Shown here one piece after another: positions 7,934-13,842 of a stretch of DNA of 19,453 bases (the first letter of the stretch is position 1; every line of letters starts with the position of its first letter). The DNA comes from an uncultured Eubacteriales bacterium. GTDB lineage: Bacteria; Bacillota; Clostridia; Oscillospirales; Oscillospiraceae. The stretch is taken from contig URSX01000025.1 in the NCBI GenBank assembly GCA_900550615.1, forward strand, positions 1 through 19,453, given 5' to 3'. A program made the position numbers and the translations under genes. The notes beneath the pieces are model-generated. The model had not been told where the DNA came from. It worked only from the letters and a program-made list of their open reading frames with translations, and ran no database searches.

Positions 7934-8215
7934 CTATACACGCATTTCCGTCCGTTGCCCGGTCTTCTGTTGCCGGCATGCGGGCTCAAATACCTGCCGG
8001 AGATCTGTGATAATATCCCCGGGATCTTCCAAGCCGACAGGCAGGCGGATCAGGCGGTCAGAGAAACCGACCGCCTGGCTCTCTTTCCTTGTTGTCCATA
8101 GAATAGGCTGGAATGCCGACTCAGCGTCTCCCAATCGCTCAAGCTCTCAGTCAGTACGCACAGCTTTACATGGGCCGCCACTTTCTTCGCCGTCTCAAAG
8201 TCCTTTTTATTTCGC
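7934..8215 (-). pseudogene. Remnant of a Cys/Met-metabolism PLP enzyme (C-terminal part)
   Basis: Two frames together give the C-terminus of the cystathionine synthase/O-acetylhomoserine sulfhydrylase/methionine gamma-lyase family. The first reads FETAKKVAAHVKLCVLTESL followed by SDWETLSRHSS (about 8215-8105); the second reads KESQAVGFSDRLIRLPVGLE then DPGDIITDLRQVFEPA and stops at 7934. A frameshift or small deletion lies near 8095-8115. The PLP-binding lysine region and the first 300 or so residues are missing. It begins directly after the corrinoid-type tail of the neighbouring gene, so at least two foreign segments were joined here. It cannot be functional. Confidence 0.7.
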
Positions 8216-8629
8216 TCAGCTGGCCAGCAGCTGCATGGCAACCTCGGCGCAGGTAGTTGCGTCGGGGGTGTAAGCGTCTGCATTGATGGACTGGCCAAAG
8301 GCCTCCGTAACGGGGGCGCCGCCGATCATGATCTTCACCTTGTCGCGCACACCGGCCTCCACGCCCGCCGCGCCGCGGGCAAGCGCATCCTGCACCGCGA
8401 GCGCCATGTCCGGCGTGCGCAGCGACAGATGGGTAATCAGACCATTCGGGCTTTCCTCGCCGCGGTCGATCTGCACGCCTCCGTCCAGCCAGACCTGTCG
8501 GAGCGCACCAGTCTCATCCCGCACCTCACGCACGACCTCCATGCCGAACACGGCGCGGAAAAATTCCACATACCATGCGGGATCAGCCGCGTTGAAGGCC
8601 GCGTGGTCAATAACCGCTCCCGTCCTCAT
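8216..8629 (-). CDS. VOC/glyoxalase-family protein fused to a corrinoid-protein C-terminal tail
   Basis: The 137-residue ORF is open throughout but composite. Residues about 5-88 are a VOC-superfamily half (IDHAAFNAADPAWYVEFFRA, VFGMEVVREV, GVQID, THLSLRTPDM). Residues about 93-137 read VRDKVKIMIGGAPVTEAFGQ, then INADAYTPDATTCAEVAMQL, which is the end of a cobalamin-binding methyltransferase corrinoid protein. The tail is too short to hold B12: the DxHxxG-type histidine region is absent. A normal VOC protein would continue for another 25-35 residues to finish the fold. Its ATG overlaps the aconitase stop (ATGA), implying translational coupling. Likely a deletion product; whether it still folds or acts is unknown. 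Confidence 0.7.
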   Translation of the reverse strand: MRTGAVIDHAAFNAADPAWYVEFFRAVFGMEVVREVRDETGALRQVWLDGGVQIDRGEESPNGLITHLSLRTPDMALAVQDALARGAAGVEAGVRDKVKIMIGGAPVTEAFGQSINADAYTPDATTCAEVAMQLLAS

Positions 8630-10584
8630 ACGCCAAGCTGCCTTTTCATATAGGTCAGCTGACCGCCGCAGAGAATGGTATCCAGCTCATCGCCGCTCAG
8701 CTCAAGCCTGGCCCAGAAGCTGCGTCCGGCGGTCTTATCGGTGATCTCCACGCGGCCGGTGCGGAGCTGCGCGGGGAAGCTGTGGATCTCCAGCTCGTCG
8801 GCGAGCGAGAGCGCATCGTAATCCGCCGGGTCCTCGAACACCATCGGCACGATGCCATGGTTGATCAGGTTGCCCTTGTGGATACGGGCGATGGACTTGG
8901 CGATCACGGCCTTCACGCCCAGATACATCGGCACGATGGCCGCGTGCTCGCGGCTGGAGCCCTGTCCGTAGTTCTCGCCGCCGATAATAATGCTTTGCCC
9001 GTATTCCTTCGCACGGGCGGAAAAATCAGGATCGTAGCGCAGATAGCAATACCTGCTCATCAGCGGGATATTTGAACGCATGGACGAAAACTCCGCCGAG
9101 GCAGGGGTTATGTCGTCGGTGGTGACGTTGTCTCCGGCCTTGAGGCTGATGCGGCAGGCAAGCTCCTGCGCGGGCGCGTCGGGCACAGGCAGCGGCTGAA
9201 TATTCGGGCCGCGGACAACCTGCACCTGCTCGGCCTCCTCCTGCGGGAGCGGCGGCAGGAGCATGGAATCGTCGATGGGATAATGCAGCGGCTCATGCAC
9301 GTCGGCAAGTTTGGCAACATCCACACCAAGGATGTCCTCCGCCGTGGTGAAGGTCCCGGCAATGGCGGTCGCGGCGGCGGTCTCTGGGCTGACAAGGTAA
9401 AGCTTTGCCGTCGCTGTGCCGCTGCGTCCCTTAAAGTTGCGATTGGAGGTACGCACCGACACGCCGTTAGTCGGCGGGCACTGCCCAATGCCGCTGCACG
9501 CGCCGCAGGCAATCTCCGTCAGGCGCACGCCCGCGTCGAGCAGCATATCAATGTAGCCGTCACGCAGCAGCTGCTTGTATATCTGCTTGGTCGCCACGCC
9601 GCACACACAGCTGACATTTTCGTTGACATGGCGGCCCTGAAACACCAATGCGGCCTTGGCGATGTCCGAATAGCTGCCGTTGGTGCAGCTGCCGAAAAAG
9701 ACCTGCTGAACAGCAGCCGGCTCCAGCTCACGCACCTTTTTGACGTTGTCCGGCTGGTCGGGGCAGGCGATGAGCGGCTCGAGCGTGCTGAGATCCAGCT
9801 CAATTTCCGCATCATAGGCGCAGCCCTCGTCCGCGCAGAGAGGAACGAAGTCCTCTCCCCTGCCCTGCGCCTCAAGAAAGCGGCGCACCATTTCGTCCGA
9901 GGGAAACACCGAGGTCGTCGCGCCCAGTTCCGCGCCCATGTTGGCAATGGTCATGCGCTCGGGCACCTCCAGCGCGGCAGCTCCGGGACCGACGTACTCG
10001 TATACCTTGCCCAGACCGCCCTTGACGCTGAAGCGGCGCAGCATCTCCAGAATGACGTCCTTTGCGCCCACGCCCGGGCGCAGCCGTCCAGTCAGGTTCA
10101 CCCGCACAACCTCCGGCATTTTCAGCCGCAAGGGGATGCCCGCCATCACAGCCGCGCAGTCCATACCGCCGCCGCCGATCGCCAGCATACCGATCGCACC
10201 GCCGGAGGGAGTATGGCTGTCCGTGCCAAGGCTTGCCTTACCCGGCGCGCCGAAGCGTGCCAGCTGGACCGAGTGCATGATGCCGTTACCCGGTCGGGAC
10301 AGCCAGATGCCGTAGTGCTGCGCGAGCGTTTGCAGAAAGATATGGTCGTCGGGGGTCTTGTTATCGATGTAGAGCAGGTTGTGGTCCAAATAGCTCACCG
10401 ATGCCTCTGTGCGTACACGGGGAATACCGATGGCCTCAAATGCGAGATAGCACATCACGGCGTTGATGTCGTGCGTAAGCGTCTGTTCAAATTTCAGATG
10501 GATCTCCTCGCCAGGGCGCATATCGGACGGCTTCGCCAGATGCGCGGCGATAAGCTTCTGTGTGAGATTCAATTTCTTTTCCAT
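8626..10584 (-). CDS. Aconitate hydratase (short bacterial form)
   Basis: The 652-residue protein belongs to the aconitase family and would interconvert citrate and isocitrate through a 4Fe-4S cluster. Cluster ligands are visible as Cys300 in GSCTNGSYSD and Cys360/Cys363 in ACGACSGIG, followed by SVRTSNRNFKGRSG. Other hallmarks are GTDSHTPSGGAIGMLAIGGGG, the swivel-domain GDNVTTDDITPA and GGENYGQGSSREH with the active-site Ser near 543. The ATG at 10584 is preferred because the family begins close to LTQKLIAAHL. A TTG at 10602 has a better ribosome site (AAGGA) and overlaps the truncated transporter upstream, so the start is uncertain by six codons. Context (2-hydroxycarboxylate transporter stub, LysR) points to citrate or tricarballylate-like use. 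Confidence 0.93.
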   Translation of the reverse strand: MEKKLNLTQKLIAAHLAKPSDMRPGEEIHLKFEQTLTHDINAVMCYLAFEAIGIPRVRTEASVSYLDHNLLYIDNKTPDDHIFLQTLAQHYGIWLSRPGNGIMHSVQLARFGAPGKASLGTDSHTPSGGAIGMLAIGGGGMDCAAVMAGIPLRLKMPEVVRVNLTGRLRPGVGAKDVILEMLRRFSVKGGLGKVYEYVGPGAAALEVPERMTIANMGAELGATTSVFPSDEMVRRFLEAQGRGEDFVPLCADEGCAYDAEIELDLSTLEPLIACPDQPDNVKKVRELEPAAVQQVFFGSCTNGSYSDIAKAALVFQGRHVNENVSCVCGVATKQIYKQLLRDGYIDMLLDAGVRLTEIACGACSGIGQCPPTNGVSVRTSNRNFKGRSGTATAKLYLVSPETAAATAIAGTFTTAEDILGVDVAKLADVHEPLHYPIDDSMLLPPLPQEEAEQVQVVRGPNIQPLPVPDAPAQELACRISLKAGDNVTTDDITPASAEFSSMRSNIPLMSRYCYLRYDPDFSARAKEYGQSIIIGGENYGQGSSREHAAIVPMYLGVKAVIAKSIARIHKGNLINHGIVPMVFEDPADYDALSLADELEIHSFPAQLRTGRVEITDKTAGRSFWARLELSGDELDTILCGGQLTYMKRQLGV

Positions 10585-10588
10585 ATCG

Positions 10589-10816
10589 TTATCTTTCGCC
10601 AAGATAATCCTTCCAGATGGGAATGCGCTCGCCCAGCTCGTAGATCACAAGGCCAATCGAGAACATGATGGCGATAATGCTGAGCATATCCTGATCGGCC
10701 ATCTTTCCCGTGAAGGTAACGAGATAGATCGCACCAACCAGAATGGCGAGCATCCACACCGGCGCGCCGTAGTATTCGCGCCTCCAAAATCTTTTCTTTG
10801 TCTCTAACTGCTTCAC
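10589..10816 (-). pseudogene. 2-hydroxycarboxylate (citrate/malate) transporter, truncated to N-terminus
   Basis: A GTG start with AGGAGG 7 bases upstream gives 75 residues: a basic head, then EYYGAPVWMLAILVGAIYLV and MLSIIAIMFSIGLVIYELGE ending RIPIWKDYLGER. This matches the first two helices of the CitS/MaeN family, where the motif continues as a Gly-rich YIGG/YLGG segment. Full members are about 430-450 residues, so about 370 are lost. The stop (10589-10591) lies 4 bases before the preferred aconitase ATG, so a deletion seems to have joined the transporter start directly to aconitase. The good promoter and ribosome site suggest the stub is still expressed. The family assignment rests on pattern memory of the CitS N-terminus. 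Confidence 0.65.
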
Positions 10817-10877
10817 CGTAAATCCTCCTAAAATGAAAAGTATGTGCCGCGGTTCCCTCCTGTGCGGCGCTGCATTC

Positions 10878-10907
10878 ATTATAGCGGGGCAGATGCTTCA
10901 TCGTAAA
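10878..10907 (-). promoter_or_regulatory. Promoter of the citrate-type cluster
   Basis: On the minus strand TTTACG (plus 10902-10907) and TATAAT (plus 10878-10883) are 18 bases apart. The -35 is weak, as expected for an activator-dependent promoter near a LysR-type regulator. Confidence 0.5.
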
Positions 10908-10959
10908 ATATCAGAAGTGGCATAACAGGTATAAGGGTCCTGCATACTTCGTCATTTTC

Positions 10960-10974
10960 ATCATGGTCCATGAT
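10960..10974. promoter_or_regulatory. Candidate operator palindrome upstream of the citrate-type cluster
   Basis: ATCATGG-T-CCATGAT is a perfect 7-bp inverted repeat with one central base. It lies about 55 bases upstream of the predicted -35 at 10902-10907, a usual place for LysR-type activator binding. It contains a T-N11-A arrangement. Assignment to the adjacent LysR protein is inference. Confidence 0.4.
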
Positions 10975-11031
10975 ACAAAATTTATACATTCTTAACAAAG
11001 AGATGTCGTCCCATGGGCGCTCGTCTATACC

Positions 11032-11967
11032 CTACATACCAACATCTGTATGGAATATGCGCTGTACCGCGGCATGGTAGGTCTCGGCGGCGATCTCGAT
11101 AAAGCGCCGCTCGACAGTACCGATATATGTTCCGCGGCGGAATATTGCGGGGATATCCCAGATATCCGTGTCGCTGCCAATGGAAAATACGTCGATCTCA
11201 TCAATGCAGTGTCCGAAGAGCAGTGTCATGCGCGGCACAATGCCCACCCCCGTGCCTGCGGCGACCAACCGCAGCTTGGTGAGATTACTGGGCACCTCAA
11301 GTGCCACCTCAGGCTGGATGCCCGCGCCAGCGAACAAGGCATCCACATGGTGGCGGATGGCATGGTCATGCCGCAGCAGGACGTATTTAAGATGTCCCGT
11401 CCTGGAAATATCGATATGGCCCAGACGGACCAGCAGCTCCGACGGAATCGTGCCCTTTTTCGCCACGAACAGCAGATCCTCCTTTGCCAGCGGAACCAGC
11501 GTATAATCGGGGTCCCCGCCGAGGAAGGGCACGATCACAAAGTCTATGCGCCCCTGATCCAGCGCCTTGAACAACGTATAGCGGCTGCCGGTGGTAACCT
11601 GCAGGTCGATCTTCGGATACTCCCGGGAGAAGCGCGGGATGATCTCCGGCATCATAAAGGTCGCGCGCTCGTTCGGCATCCCGATGCGCAGGCGGCCCTT
11701 CATGTTCAGCGAAATGTCACGGAATTCCTGCTGCATCGTCTGGTCGAGCGAAAATATCTGACGGGCAAGGTTGACGAAGGTCTCGCCCGCATAGGTCAGT
11801 GTCATGGGCGAGGTTGAGCGGTCAAACAGTCTCGCGCCAAGCTCTTTCTCCGCTTTGGCGACACAGTGGCTCAGCGACGGCTGAGAGATATAGAGCGCCT
11901 CCGCCGCCCGTGTGATGCTGCGATACTCTGCGATGGTCACAAGGTACTGCATGTGCCTGATCTCCAT
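11032..11967 (-). CDS. LysR-family transcriptional regulator
   Basis: The 311-residue protein has the usual LysR length. The N-terminal winged helix-turn-helix (about 1-60) reads MEIRHMQYLVTIAEYRSITR with AAEALYISQPSLSHCVAKAE and ELGARLF, and a linker helix follows. The rest is a periplasmic-binding-like effector domain (RLRIGMPNERATFMMPEIIP, GRIDFVIVPF, AAGTGVGIVP). AGGAGG sits 7 bases before the ATG. It is co-directional with, and upstream of, the truncated transporter and aconitase, separated by 215 bases that hold a promoter and a palindrome, so it probably responds to a tricarboxylate or related acid. The effector cannot be read from sequence. Confidence 0.92.
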   Translation of the reverse strand: MEIRHMQYLVTIAEYRSITRAAEALYISQPSLSHCVAKAEKELGARLFDRSTSPMTLTYAGETFVNLARQIFSLDQTMQQEFRDISLNMKGRLRIGMPNERATFMMPEIIPRFSREYPKIDLQVTTGSRYTLFKALDQGRIDFVIVPFLGGDPDYTLVPLAKEDLLFVAKKGTIPSELLVRLGHIDISRTGHLKYVLLRHDHAIRHHVDALFAGAGIQPEVALEVPSNLTKLRLVAAGTGVGIVPRMTLLFGHCIDEIDVFSIGSDTDIWDIPAIFRRGTYIGTVERRFIEIAAETYHAAVQRIFHTDVGM

Positions 11968-12023
11968 GGTATTTCCTCCTGCTCTCTTGTAAAGTCGGCC
12001 AGGATATCCTATGCGATAGATAA

Positions 12024-12053
12024 ACTATAGCATTTCATTCCCTTTTAGGTCAA
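12024..12053 (-). promoter_or_regulatory. Promoter of the LysR gene
   Basis: TTGACC (plus 12048-12053) and TATAGT (plus 12024-12029) are 18 bases apart with an extended TGC. Short palindromes overlap the start region (AGGATATCCT at 12001-12010 and CTATGCGATAG at 12009-12019), which would suit autoregulation. Confidence 0.6.
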
Positions 12054-12156
12054 ATTTTTTTCGTATCATGCAAATAGATGCATATATACATCTCACATCA
12101 TGCACGTGCCTCTCCCTTCTCGTCTCTGAGGCGATCTGCTCGGCATAACTTCCGAG

Positions 12157-12198
12157 AAAAAAGCACTTGTGTTTCGCAAGAACGAAACACAAGTGCTT
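12157..12198 (-). terminator. Intrinsic terminator of the tRNA-Arg remnant
   Basis: A perfect 16-bp stem (12161-12176 with 12183-12198) with a 6-base loop is followed on the minus strand by six T (plus 12157-12162). It begins directly after the CCA end of the tRNA-like segment, as in a native tRNA gene. The stretch 12054-12156 shows nothing further I can support. Confidence 0.85.
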
Positions 12199-12200
12199 TT

Positions 12201-12246
12201 TGGTACGCCCGACTGGATTCGAACCAGCGGCCTTTAGAGTCGGAGT
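12201..12246 (-). other. 3' half of tRNA-Arg(CCG): attachment-site duplicate
   Basis: On the minus strand these 46 bases read as a tRNA from the anticodon loop to CCA: loop CTCCGAC (anticodon CCG), 3' anticodon arm TCTAA, variable loop, T-arm GCTGG-TTCGAAT-CCAGT, acceptor CGGGCGT, A, and CCA. The 5' half is absent: upstream sequence does not form the D-arm or the acceptor partner. Identity begins at the anticodon loop, the usual crossover point for tyrosine integrases in tRNA genes. Because the native-type terminator follows on the left, this looks like the chromosomal-side att remnant, with the integrated element to the right. An intact tRNA-Arg is expected at the far end, outside the window. 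Confidence 0.8.
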
Positions 12247-12303
12247 TATCAGGCCGTCAAGCCGCAAACCGTTGTGCTGCAAGGGTTTGGTGGGTATTGC
12301 ACA

Positions 12304-12318
12304 AATTTCCGCTATTTT
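12304..12318 (+). repeat. 15-bp direct repeat, copy 1 (second copy 13175-13189)
   Basis: AATTTCCGCTATTTT occurs identically at 12304-12318 and 13175-13189, in the same orientation. The two copies bracket the small conserved gene and an unassigned decayed segment. This may be a leftover of a duplicated element end. Confidence 0.6.
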
Positions 12319-12322
12319 GGAG

Positions 12323-12367
12323 AAAAAACCTCGGAAGCCTTGCCTTGCAAGGCTTCCGAGGTTTTTT
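12323..12367. terminator. Bidirectional terminator next to the att remnant
   Basis: A perfect 21-bp inverted repeat with a 3-base loop (AAAAAACCTCGG... to ...CCGAGGTTTTTT). Runs of A and T at its ends make it a terminator in both directions. It is followed by two TAGTAGTC repeats within 12372-12390. No integrase gene is visible beside it. Confidence 0.85.
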
Positions 12368-12405
12368 GCGATAGTAGTCAAATAGTAGTCTGAGCAGGTC
12401 ACACG

Positions 12406-12651
12406 TCACGCAGCTCGATTCAACTGAGTGACCCTATCGATAAACTCCTTCATGTCTTCAATGTAGGTGTATGGGGCATACTCAGAGTAAATTTCAGGAG
12501 AATCCAGAATAACGATTTGAACCCCATCCGCTCGGAGTGCTTCCAAGGTTCCCGGCAGGCATCGCACCTCATTAGGAGTCTTACAGAGGTAGGCAATACA
12601 CCCCTGCTGATCAAATACCTTTGCGACGATAGATATCTTTCTATCACCCAT
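12406..12651 (-). CDS. Small conserved hypothetical protein of mobile elements
   Basis: 81 residues beginning MGDRKISIVAKVFDQQGCIA, with VQIVILDSPEIYSEYAPYTY near the middle and a short charged helix at the end. It is soluble and has no signal peptide. The alternating beta/alpha pattern and the SPEIYSEYAPY motif remind me of small proteins common in Firmicutes conjugative elements, but I do not recognise a function. The ATG at 12651 has no clear ribosome site, so translation is uncertain. It reads toward the att remnant. Confidence 0.55.
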   Translation of the reverse strand: MGDRKISIVAKVFDQQGCIAYLCKTPNEVRCLPGTLEALRADGVQIVILDSPEIYSEYAPYTYIEDMKEFIDRVTQLNRAA

Positions 12652-12744
12652 CAAAAACTTTTTAGCGCTTCAAAAAAGGCAATCTGCATAAAATTCTGCT
12701 ATTTAATCCGAATCTTCAGCCAAATTCCCCATGCAAATCAGTTA

Positions 12745-13065
12745 TAGTTGACTATGCATTGGAGCGGATAAAGCAGGGTATTGCTTTTTTCCGCCTCTGC
12801 AATAATTTGCTCATCAAATCCGCTTTCTGAAAACAGTGTATGCAATCGGACAGCAGGTGCGTACCCGCTGCTGGACTTGGAGGCAAAGCGAAAACGGAAA
12901 AATCACTTCCACTTCCACAGACATATTCTTTCCCATTGATGGTTTTACAGATTTCAATCGCGAGCGTGTACTTGCTGCGCAGGATGAACTCCAGATGCGA
13001 ATAGCGCGGATTTGGGGTTGCAAAACAATTGTCGGACTTGTAGATTCTGAAAATCCGTATATGGA
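12745..13065 (-). pseudogene. Decayed unassigned coding sequence
   Basis: Two minus-strand frames give protein-like text. The upstream one reads NPRYSHLEFILRSKYTLAIE then ICKTINGKEYVCGSGSDFSV; after a frame change near 12890-12910 it continues SKSSSGYAPAVRLHTLFSES then GFDEQIIAEAEKSNTLLYPL and stops near 12745. The second part resembles the SxSGF-type C-terminal end of some ATPase or nuclease families. I cannot name it. A competing 78-residue plus-strand frame (12836-13072) is less convincing. Both readings could be noise. Confidence 0.25.
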
Positions 13066-13296
13066 ATTATAACAGAAATGAATTACCTATGAAAAATACC
13101 TGACGATTGATTGCTGTTATATTCTGTTGCAGCAATAAAACACGAGTAAAAATTGGTAGTAATGCTATCCGAATAATTTCCGCTATTTTCCCCTAAATGT
13201 AAAAGTTCTAATCAATGTTGTCAAATTACATATAACTGTTGTCAAAGAGGCAGAGCCGGTAACCAGCCAGCTATGAGCTGCGATTACCCGACTAAG

Positions 13297-13406
13297 GGAA
13301 CGCCGCAGGCGGCATCCTATCCAATATCGTACTGAATGAATTGGACTGGTGGGTGGCCTCCCAATGGGAGAACATGCCCACTCACTACGAGTACAAAACC
13401 AGATAG
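13297..13406 (+). pseudogene. Group II intron reverse transcriptase fragment
   Basis: The reading GTPQ, then after a one-base frame change GGILSNIVLNELDWWVASQW and ENMPTHYEYKTR, matches the RT motif GTPQGGILSN of group II intron maturases. The frame break (cag-gcggc where cag-ggc-ggc is expected) and the absence of the upstream palm and the downstream YADD motif show that it is a small remnant. 13073-13296 holds only the 15-bp repeat copy at 13175-13189 and two TGTTGTCAAA repeats 21 bases apart (13216, 13237). Confidence 0.7.
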
Positions 13407-13476
13407 AATTTCTCATGTGCCATAAAGTAACACAAAAAACAACAGACAGCCGCCACAATTCCGTAATGATTGATGC

Positions 13477-13505
13477 TTGACAGTCTCCTTCAAGTTCGCT
13501 ATAAT
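13477..13505 (+). promoter_or_regulatory. Consensus promoter upstream of nitroreductase stub and MATE gene
   Basis: TTGACA (13477-13482) and TATAAT (13500-13505) with a 17-base spacer, a full sigmaA consensus. The predicted start is near 13512. Confidence 0.85.
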
Positions 13506-13553
13506 AATAAACGCAAAACTTTAGTGGACTTTTCCGGATTCGGTCATCTTTTT

Positions 13554-13591
13554 GCCACACAGCTATCTTGTGATAGTTGTGTGGCTTTTTT
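13554..13591 (+). terminator. Terminator/attenuator close behind the promoter
   Basis: GCCACACAGCTATC pairs with GATAGTTGTGTGGC around a TTGT loop, followed by TTTTTT. It lies only about 42 bases after the predicted transcription start and upstream of the MATE gene, so it either makes an 80-base RNA or attenuates the genes behind it. Confidence 0.85.
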
Positions 13592-13638
13592 GTTGCCGGT
13601 ATCTCGGAAGTATTAGCAGAATGGAGGACTATATCTGT

Positions 13639-13842
13639 ATGGGGAAAAAATTTTTGTCTCTTATCAAGACGTGCCGTAGTGTACGGGCTTATAAATCGGA
13701 ATCTGTCCCTTCCAAGGCTTTGGACGCTGTACTGGAAGCAGGGACTTATCCGGCCCAGGAAGCCGGTCAGCCCGCAGCACGCAAACAAAACTATATTGTT
13801 CGGACAATTTGTGGAGAAGAGGGAAAGCATGCAGACCAATAA
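13639..13842 (+). pseudogene. Nitroreductase family, N-terminal stub
   Basis: The frame begins MGKKFLSLIKTCRSVRAYKS then ESVPSKALDAVLEAGTY, matching the first helix and FMN-phosphate region (RRSVRxYK) of nitroreductases. After about 42 residues the similarity stops, and the last 25 residues up to the stop at 13842 are unrelated. Family members are 170-200 residues. A GGAGG at 13623-13627 precedes the ATG. Its stop overlaps the MATE start, so the stub may now act as a translated leader for the exporter. Confidence 0.6.

Noticed and set aside
9283..10668. 461-codon plus-strand frame antisense to aconitase
   Set aside because: No motifs, and it runs through the aconitase start and transporter stub; a codon-bias shadow.
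12025..12402. Apparent proteins on both strands over the att region (for example a frame reading RLDSNQRPLESE)
   Set aside because: They are translations of the tRNA 3' half and the terminators, a well-known spurious ORF type.
12836..13072. 78-codon plus-strand frame
   Set aside because: No ribosome site and no recognisable family; it overlaps better protein-like text on the other strand.
13216..13246. Two TGTTGTCAAA repeats 21 bases apart, possible iterons or operator
   Set aside because: Only two copies, no replication gene or promoter nearby; noted within the RT remnant entry.
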